Positions 1 through 4,770 of a DNA stretch of 6,494 nucleotides are shown here, piece after piece (position 1 is the stretch's first letter; each line of letters starts with the position of its first letter). The DNA lies in assembly GCA_025458755.1 (NCBI GenBank), contig JALORT010000123.1:471-6964 (forward strand), in the 5' to 3' direction. Position numbers and translations under genes: made by a program. The notes under the pieces are model-generated. The model ran no database searches, was not told the origin of the DNA, and saw only the letters and a list, made by a program, of their open reading frames with translations. This stretch comes from Methylotetracoccus sp. (lineage in GTDB: Bacteria; Pseudomonadota; Gammaproteobacteria; Methylococcales; Methylococcaceae).

Positions 1-542
1 TCGGGGAAAGTTACGTTCAGGAGGCGCTGACCAAGCAAGCACTGCTCGGACATTGTGATATCACTTGGCACTTCATCGGACCGATCCAGTCGAACAAGAC
101 GCGCGCGATCGCCGAACATTTCCACTGGGTGCATAGTTTGGATCGGTTGAAGATCGCGGAACGACTGGACGAACAGCATCCCGCGTCACTTCCTAAGCTG
201 AATGTCTGCATCCAGGTTAACGTCAGCGGCGAAAAGTCCAAGTCCGGCATCGGTTTCGACGGGTTGTCCGACCTGGTCGCTGCGACCGCGGAACTCCCGA
301 ATCTGCGCCTACGCGGCCTGATGGGTATTCCCGCGCCGGGCCAGCACCTCGAAGTCCAGCGCGCGGCATTCCGCCGCCTGCGCGAAGCGCTCGAGTCGCT
401 GCAGCGAGCGGATCTGGATACATTATCAATGGGCATGTCCGACGACTTGGAGGCCGCCGTGCTGGAAGGCGCCACGATGGTTCGGATCGGTTCAGCGATT
501 TTCGGTGAGCGGCCGCGTCAGACGGCGACGGTTCATCCGTGA
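1..542 (+). CDS. yggS: YggS/PLPBP family pyridoxal-phosphate homeostasis protein, 3' part only
   Basis: The frame is already open at the left edge (complete codons from base 3) and stops with TGA at 540-542, giving 179 C-terminal residues. The family is usually about 230 residues, so roughly 50 are missing, including the lysine that binds PLP. Visible family motifs are GESYVQEAL at the start, WHFIGPIQSNKTR (about residues 22-34 of the visible part), VHSLDRLKIAERL, VNVSGEKSKSGI, and the phosphate-binding end SMGMSDDLEAAVLEGATMVR followed by IGSAIFGERP. Known role of the family: a cytosolic PLP-binding protein without known enzyme activity that buffers PLP and affects amino-acid and keto-acid balance. 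The ATG at 129 lies inside conserved sequence and is not the true start. It sits 59 nt upstream of proC, a classic gammaproteobacterial neighbourhood. The usual GENYVQE motif reads GESYVQE here. Confidence 0.95.
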   Translation, partial: GESYVQEALTKQALLGHCDITWHFIGPIQSNKTRAIAEHFHWVHSLDRLKIAERLDEQHPASLPKLNVCIQVNVSGEKSKSGIGFDGLSDLVAATAELPNLRLRGLMGIPAPGQHLEVQRAAFRRLREALESLQRADLDTLSMGMSDDLEAAVLEGATMVRIGSAIFGERPRQTATVHP

Positions 543-601
543 GCGCGCGGGGTCAACGTCCAGTATCATAGGGTCTTTGAGATTCCCGCCAGGACCTCGC
601 T

Positions 602-1429
602 ATGAAACAACCCAGCTTGGGCTTTATCGGAGCCGGCAACATGGCTGCAAGCCTCATCGGAGGGCTTCTGGCCAACGGCTACGCTACGGCCAGCATCCGC
701 GTGTCCGACGCGGATCCGGAACAATTGAAGTCGACTCAGCACCGCTTCGCCGTCGGCCCCTGCAGCGACAATCCTTCGTTGGTGGCACAATCCCAGATCG
801 TCATTCTGGCGGTGAAACCTCAGGTCCTGGCCTCGGTGTGTCGCGAGATCACCGCTACGGTGCAGCGTTGCCATCCGCTGATCATCTCGATCGCCGCCGG
901 CGTCGGCGAGTCCGCCATCGACCGATGGCTCGGCGGGGGTCAAGCGATCGTGCGCTGCATGCCGAACACCCCGGCGCTGGTGGGTGCCGGCGCCACCGCG
1001 CTGCACGGCAACGCCAAAGCGAGCCGCGAACACAGGGACTGGGCCGAGATGATCATGCGGTCGATCGGCATCAGCGTTTGGGTCGAACGGGAAGAATTGC
1101 TCGATGCGGTCACCGCCCTTTCCGGCAGTGGCCCGGCCTATTTTTTGTTGCTGATGGAGGCCATGACCGAGGCCGCTGTAAAACTGGGACTGGATGCGGA
1201 CACGGCGCGTCTGTTGACGCAGCAGACGGCGCTCGGCGCCGCCAGGATTGCCATCGAGTCGGAAGAGGCCCCGGCCGAACTTCGTGTCCGCGTCACCTCG
1301 CCCGGAGGAACGACCGAGCGAGCGATCGCGGCTTTTGAACGGGCTGGCCTGAGCGGCATTGTGGAAACGGCGATGCGCGCCGCGAGAGACCGCGCCGTCG
1401 AATTGTCAAACCAATTGGGAGCGACCTGA
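602..1429 (+). CDS. proC: Pyrroline-5-carboxylate reductase
   Basis: A full-length 275-residue protein. It catalyses the NAD(P)H-dependent reduction of 1-pyrroline-5-carboxylate to L-proline, the last step of proline biosynthesis, in the cytosol. The N-terminal Rossmann fold shows the dinucleotide loop FIGAGNMA at residues 8-15 and VILAVKPQ further on. The middle carries RCMPNTPALVGAGATAL. The C-terminal helical dimerisation domain has the family hallmark ALSGSGPAYF at 172-181 and the signature segment VTSPGGTTE at 231-239. Length and motifs match the family with nothing missing. The ATG is preceded by AGGA at 591-594 with 7 nt spacing. The gene follows yggS closely and its TGA overlaps the ATG of yggT by one base, so the three genes are probably one transcription unit. 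I see no convincing promoter in the 59-nt gap before it. Confidence 0.97.
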   Translation: MKQPSLGFIGAGNMAASLIGGLLANGYATASIRVSDADPEQLKSTQHRFAVGPCSDNPSLVAQSQIVILAVKPQVLASVCREITATVQRCHPLIISIAAGVGESAIDRWLGGGQAIVRCMPNTPALVGAGATALHGNAKASREHRDWAEMIMRSIGISVWVEREELLDAVTALSGSGPAYFLLLMEAMTEAAVKLGLDADTARLLTQQTALGAARIAIESEEAPAELRVRVTSPGGTTERAIAAFERAGLSGIVETAMRAARDRAVELSNQLGAT

Positions 1430-2004
1430 TGGATAGCGGCTATCTCACCCAGCCGGCCATTTTTCTGATCGATACGATCTTCGGCCTGTATTTATTCGCA
1501 CTGGTGCTGCGTTTTCTGTTTCAGTGGTTCAATGCGGACTACTACAACCCCATCAGCCAGATGATCGTGAAGGTTACCCAGCCTCCGGTCGGGCTGCTGA
1601 GGCGATTCATCCCGCCGCTTGGACGAGTCGATTCTGCGACCCTGTTGCTGATGCTGGCGCTGCAGATGATCGCGTCCTACCTGGTGCTGACGCTGCAGGG
1701 CGTGGACCTTAATCCAGCTGCACTGGCCGTTTTCGCGACCTCACAATTGCTCGATTTGATTCTGAACGTGCTGTTCTTTGCTATCGTCATCACCGTGGTC
1801 TTGAGCTGGTTCCACGTCAGCCGCTACAACCCGGCGGTCTCACTGCTGTACAGCTTCACCAACCCGATGCTGAAGTGGGCGAGGAAACTGCTTCCACCGA
1901 TGGGCGGGCTCGATTTGTCGCCGCTGATTCCGATCATCGGCATCCAGTTGGTGAAGATGCTGGTGCTGCCGCCGCTGGACCAACTCGTCCGAATGCTGAG
2001 CTGA
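1429..2004 (+). CDS. yggT: YggT family integral membrane protein
   Basis: 191 residues, mostly hydrophobic, with an internal duplication typical of YggT. The first copy has QWFNADYYNP, a TQP turn and RRFIPPLGRVD (about residues 32-68). The second repeats this as SWFHVSRYNP, TNP and RKLLPPMGGLD (about 126-162), an offset of about 94 residues. Hydrophobic stretches near 10-31, 70-90, 105-125 and 164-180 suggest about four inner-membrane segments. The biochemical role is not settled; family members have been linked to osmotic or ion stress and to membrane or cell-division functions. The start is fixed by the TGATG overlap with proC and by GGGAG at 1417-1421, 7 nt upstream, which implies translational coupling. 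It is the last gene of the plus-strand block and converges on gloB. Confidence 0.93.
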   Translation: MDSGYLTQPAIFLIDTIFGLYLFALVLRFLFQWFNADYYNPISQMIVKVTQPPVGLLRRFIPPLGRVDSATLLLMLALQMIASYLVLTLQGVDLNPAALAVFATSQLLDLILNVLFFAIVITVVLSWFHVSRYNPAVSLLYSFTNPMLKWARKLLPPMGGLDLSPLIPIIGIQLVKMLVLPPLDQLVRMLS

Positions 2005-2028
2005 GCACCGACCGCAGTCTAGAGACGA

Positions 2029-2051
2029 TCGCGGGCTTGTTTCCCCCGCGA
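2029..2051. terminator. GC-rich hairpin between convergent yggT and gloB
   Basis: TCGCGGG at 2029-2035 pairs with CCCGCGA at 2045-2051, a perfect 7-bp stem with a 9-nt loop. It lies 25 nt after the yggT stop and 29 nt beyond the gloB stop, where a two-way terminator would be expected. Neither side has a T-run, so it is not a standard intrinsic terminator. It may instead protect RNA ends or act with Rho. Confidence 0.3.
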
Positions 2052-2079
2052 GCACCGTGACTTCCGGTCCGAACGGCCG

Positions 2080-2856
2080 CTAGCCGCGAAACCCGTCCTT
2101 GCGGCGACGTATTTCTGCGAACACTTCGCCATCGTCCGCGTCCATCAACCCCAGCGCCGCGCGCAACGGCGGACTCTGCGGCCGAAGAAACGGATTGGTC
2201 ACCATTTCCTCGGCCAGCGTGAAGGGCACGGTCGGACGCCCGTGTCGGCGCAACGCTTCCACGTCACGCATGCGTGCGATCAGATCCGCATTGCCCGGCT
2301 CGAGCGAAAGCGCGAACCGGCCGTTGGCCTCGGTGTATTCGTGCGCACAGTAAACCATTGTGTGGGGAGGGAGACCTCGCAGCTTGCTCAGCGAGGTCCA
2401 CATCTGCTCCGCCGAGCCTTCGAACAGCCGGCCGCACCCCATCCCGAACAGCGTATCCCCGCAGAACAGCAGCGCCTCATTCGCGAACTGGTAGGCCACA
2501 TGCCCCAGGGTGTGACCCGGTACCGACAGCACACGTGCCGACGCGCGGCCCAAGGGAATAACGTCACCGTCCCCGATGCCGCGGTCGATCCCCGGTATGC
2601 GGCCGCGCTCCCGGTCCCAGTGCGAGCCAACGATCGCGCAGCCGGTCCGCTGCTTCAGCGCCAGATTGCCGCCGACATGGTCGCTATGGTGGTGGGTGTT
2701 TAGAATCACTGTCAGATTCCAAGCCCTTGCCGCCAGCACCTCGAGGACTGCTTCGGCCTCGGCCGGGTCGACCGCCGCCGTTGCACCGGTGACCGGTTCA
2801 TGGATCAGGTAGATGTAATTGTCGCTCAGAGCCGGAATTTGCTGGACCTGAAGCAT
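2080..2856 (-). CDS. gloB: Hydroxyacylglutathione hydrolase (glyoxalase II)
   Basis: A 258-residue metallo-beta-lactamase-fold enzyme that hydrolyses S-D-lactoylglutathione to D-lactate and glutathione, the second step of methylglyoxal detoxification, in the cytosol. The metal-binding motif THHHSDH sits at residues 54-60 (His55, His57, Asp59, His60). Further ligands are His115 in VPGHTLGH, Asp134 in CGDTLF and His172 in CAHEYT. GCGRLFEG (140-147) matches the glutathione-site segment. The C-terminal region with NPFLR is the typical GloB extension, and length is normal for the family. I chose the ATG at 2856 because the protein then begins MLQVQQIPALSDNY, the usual glyoxalase II N-terminus. A longer frame to 2925 only adds sequence overlapping the upstream gene. 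The SD (TGAGG on the minus strand, 2862-2866) overlaps the stop of the MutS-like gene, so translation is probably coupled to it. Confidence 0.96.
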   Translation of the reverse strand: MLQVQQIPALSDNYIYLIHEPVTGATAAVDPAEAEAVLEVLAARAWNLTVILNTHHHSDHVGGNLALKQRTGCAIVGSHWDRERGRIPGIDRGIGDGDVIPLGRASARVLSVPGHTLGHVAYQFANEALLFCGDTLFGMGCGRLFEGSAEQMWTSLSKLRGLPPHTMVYCAHEYTEANGRFALSLEPGNADLIARMRDVEALRRHGRPTVPFTLAEEMVTNPFLRPQSPPLRAALGLMDADDGEVFAEIRRRKDGFRG

Positions 2857-2861
2857 CGAAT

Positions 2862-2866
2862 CCTCA
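2862..2866 (-). promoter_or_regulatory. gloB ribosome binding site overlapping the upstream stop codon
   Basis: Minus-strand TGAGG lies 5 nt before the gloB ATG at 2856. Its TGA is the stop codon (2864-2866) of the MutS-like gene. This placement supports start 2856 over 2925 and suggests that ribosomes finishing the ATPase gene feed gloB. Confidence 0.6.
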
Positions 2867-4474
2867 CTTGTTCTCGCTGAGATACTGGGCAATGTCGTCT
2901 CGGGAAAAGCCAATCTTGCGGGCAATCCGGTCGGCGTGGCTGACTCGCGAAATGCCGTCGATCAGACGATAAGTCGGGCGATCGTTCTCAAACTCCACCT
3001 GCTGGGCCAGGCCGATCCCCTGCTGCTGGTAGCGGTCAACCAGCTCGTGATTGTGGGTGATCAACAGCGTGGTGTTACCTTTTTCCCTGAACCCGTCCAA
3101 GATGCTGACCGAGATTTCGATCTTCTCTTCATGGGTCGTGCCTTCCGAGAGCTCGTCCATGATGACCAGGCTCCTCGGCGTCGCGGCGAGAAAAATCGCC
3201 TTGGTGCGTTTCAGTTCCGTCCCGAAACGGCCTTCGCCATCGGTGAGATGACTGATCTCCGGCACCTGGTAGAAAATGTGGTCGGCCACGGTCAACGCCG
3301 CTTCCTCAGCCGGCACATACGCGCCGATCTGCGCCAAGAGCTGTGTTTGTGCCAATGACTTGCAGAATGCGGTCTTGCCGCCGCTGTTGGGTCCTGTCAC
3401 GAAGCAGAGGCGGGTGCTATCGAGCGCGATGTCATTGGGGACGTAATCGGTTGACGACTTCGCGAGGACGGGGTTGCGGAGCTTCTTGACGACCAGTGAA
3501 TGCCGCTTCTCATCCAGAATGCTCGGCAGGCAGACCGGATGCGGAAAGTGCTGCCGGTAACGGATGAAGCTGACCAGTTCGTCCAGCTGGCCCAGAGCAT
3601 CCAGCGTTTGCTGCACCTCCGGAGATTTCCTGAACAGATCCCGCAGCGGATAGATGCATCCATCCCGGTCGAATCCGCCGACGATCGGGAAGTAGACAAA
3701 AGAGATTGGCAGCACGAACAACCAGAATACCGGCGCGATGGACGCGGCCATGTCCAACACCAGCGGCACGAACTCCAGGATGGCCAGAAGCAGCAGCAGG
3801 GCAACGGTTAGGCCGACTGGCTTGAACAGGGACGGGCGGAATTTGACGGCCGGGATGTACCACTTCTTTTCGGCCTTCGTCAGCAGCGCTTTCTCGCTGC
3901 GATAAACCGGTCCTTTCATCAACGCATACGCCCGTGATGCGGTGAATCCCCGGATCCCTTCGACCAGCCCTAGCAGGTACGGGCTGCCCGGCGTCGGCAG
4001 CCGATCGGCCGCCTCAACCAGTTCCAGCATGAACTGAGTTCCCTTCTTGTATTGCGTGTAGCCGTAACCTTCGAATTCCAGCGGGTGGGCCGGGGCACTG
4101 ACCATCCCGAGGAAACGTCCGAACACCAGGTGGTAGAAGCCGTCTTCCCGTTGTTTGGCGCCCTCGAGCAACCGCTCCACCCCTTCGCGCAGCGGCGGGT
4201 TTGCCTCCAGCTCCCGTACCGCGGCCTGCCTTTCTCGTATGGCGGCTGCCGAAGTCGGCGGCAAGGTCAGTGAACGGTACAACACCGCTTGGCCGATCCG
4301 GGTCGTCGTGTGATTCAACGCCCCGAACAACTCGCCCACCTCGATGACCTGGAAGGTCTGTTGGTCGAGCACGCTTTTCCCGGTGTCGTCGGGCTGCGCA
4401 GACGGTACCGCGGGAGGCTCGGTTGAATCGGGCCGCAGGATGGTCGAAGAGGTCGTCTGGGTCGGCGGATTCAT
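2864..4474 (-). CDS. Membrane-anchored MutS-like ATPase lacking mismatch-recognition domains
   Basis: 536 residues from the ATG at 4474. Residues 1-35 are rich in Pro, Ser and Thr. The segment LFGALNHTTTRIG (49-61) followed by AIRERQAAVREL (78-89) matches the start of the MutS core/lever domain III. Two hydrophobic segments, about 221-241 and 247-266, form a likely membrane hairpin. The C-terminal half is a MutS domain V ATPase: Walker A GPNSGGKT at 361-368, GEGRFGTELKR at 413-423, Walker B LVIMDELSEGTT at 436-447 (Asp440, Glu441) and the THNHEL histidine at 474. MutS domains I and II, including the Phe-x-Glu mismatch reader, are absent, so ordinary mismatch recognition is unlikely. It belongs with the poorly studied transmembrane MutS-related proteins; substrate and role are unknown. 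Start choice: 4474 has AGGAG 8 nt upstream and third-codon-position GC falls before it, but an in-frame ATG at 4639 has a much stronger SD and would add 55 residues. gloB follows after 7 nt. Confidence 0.9.
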   Translation of the reverse strand: MNPPTQTTSSTILRPDSTEPPAVPSAQPDDTGKSVLDQQTFQVIEVGELFGALNHTTTRIGQAVLYRSLTLPPTSAAAIRERQAAVRELEANPPLREGVERLLEGAKQREDGFYHLVFGRFLGMVSAPAHPLEFEGYGYTQYKKGTQFMLELVEAADRLPTPGSPYLLGLVEGIRGFTASRAYALMKGPVYRSEKALLTKAEKKWYIPAVKFRPSLFKPVGLTVALLLLLAILEFVPLVLDMAASIAPVFWLFVLPISFVYFPIVGGFDRDGCIYPLRDLFRKSPEVQQTLDALGQLDELVSFIRYRQHFPHPVCLPSILDEKRHSLVVKKLRNPVLAKSSTDYVPNDIALDSTRLCFVTGPNSGGKTAFCKSLAQTQLLAQIGAYVPAEEAALTVADHIFYQVPEISHLTDGEGRFGTELKRTKAIFLAATPRSLVIMDELSEGTTHEEKIEISVSILDGFREKGNTTLLITHNHELVDRYQQQGIGLAQQVEFENDRPTYRLIDGISRVSHADRIARKIGFSRDDIAQYLSENK

Positions 4475-4482
4475 ATGCCCTG

Positions 4483-4487
4483 CTCCT
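4483..4487 (-). promoter_or_regulatory. Ribosome binding site for the MutS-like gene start at 4474
   Basis: Minus-strand AGGAG, 8 nt before the ATG at 4474. It is a good but ordinary match and supports the shorter 536-residue protein. Confidence 0.5.
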
Positions 4488-4513
4488 GTGGTCTCATGGG
4501 TGGTGAAGGCAGT

Positions 4514-4542
4514 CTTGTAACCCGATGCGGCGGCAAAAGCAA
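4514..4542 (-). promoter_or_regulatory. Weak sigma-70-like promoter candidate for the MutS-like gene/gloB unit
   Basis: On the minus strand, TTGCTT (4542-4537, 3 of 6 consensus bases) and TACAAG (4519-4514, 4 of 6) are separated by 17 nt. A transcript would begin near 4507, about 33 nt before the ATG at 4474, which would exclude the longer start at 4639. The match is weak and could be chance. Confidence 0.22.
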
Positions 4543-4613
4543 AGCTGCTCAGGTGTTTCGTGGAGCTCCAGGCGCTTGGCGGTGATCGGGGTCGGGTTTG
4601 TGCTTGGAGCCTC

Positions 4614-4642
4614 TGGGCATCCGCTCCGTTCAGGGGCATACT
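4614..4642 (+). promoter_or_regulatory. Weak sigma-70-like promoter candidate for the HTTM-DCC gene
   Basis: TGGGCA (4614-4619) and CATACT (4637-4642), each matching 4 of 6 consensus bases, are separated by 17 nt. This would give a leader of about 120 nt containing the inverted repeat at 4705-4733. It is the best plus-strand candidate I found by eye in the intergenic region, but it is not strong. Confidence 0.18.
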
Positions 4643-4643
4643 G

Positions 4644-4652
4644 CACCTCCTT
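4644..4652 (-). promoter_or_regulatory. Near-perfect Shine-Dalgarno before an upstream in-frame ATG (4639)
   Basis: Minus-strand AAGGAGGTG is a nine-base match to the anti-SD complement, with 6 nt between its GGAGG core and the ATG at 4639. That ATG is in frame with the MutS-like gene with no stop between, so it could be the true start of a 591-residue form, or a second start. Against it: the 55 extra residues use more A/T-ending codons than the gene proper, and they resemble no known domain. Confidence 0.45.
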
Positions 4653-4704
4653 CCAGGGCAGCGGAATTCGCCGGCACGGGTTCATTCCGCATCGACCGGG
4701 CGCC

Positions 4705-4733
4705 CGCTTCCGGCGGAGACCGGATCGGAAGCG
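4705..4733. repeat. 8-bp inverted repeat upstream of the HTTM-DCC gene
   Basis: CGCTTCCG (4705-4712) and CGGAAGCG (4726-4733) are perfect inverted copies with a 13-nt spacer, ending 37 nt before the ATG at 4771. It could be an operator for a dimeric regulator or a hairpin in the mRNA leader. In GC-rich DNA a chance origin is also possible. Confidence 0.3.
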
Positions 4734-4770
4734 ACAACTCAACCCCAGTCCCCCTTTAACGCTCACGCTC

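Noticed and set aside
543..601. TATCAT at 564-569 as a proC promoter -10 element
   Set aside because: No -35-like hexamer lies 16-18 nt upstream, and the gene order suggests read-through from yggS.
566..1033. 155-residue minus-strand frame antisense to proC
   Set aside because: Arg/Ala/Gly-rich composition, no motif and no credible context opposite a conserved gene.
505..1338. 277-residue plus-strand open frame overlapping proC
   Set aside because: It is Arg/Gly/His-rich, lacks domain features and lies out of frame over the unambiguous proC. It is a shadow frame of GC-rich coding DNA.
1429..2004. Internal repeat in yggT as a possible recent gene fusion
   Set aside because: The two-copy structure is the normal architecture of the YggT family.
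2857..2925. Longer gloB start at 2925
   Set aside because: It would overlap the MutS-like gene by more than 60 nt and add residues before the standard glyoxalase II N-terminus. Start 2856 has its own SD.
4525..4770. Upstream in-frame ATG extending the HTTM-DCC protein by 82 residues
   Set aside because: The extension is Arg/Pro/Ser-rich, carries no HTTM feature and has no good SD. HTTM domains normally begin close to the N-terminus, as with the start at 4771.
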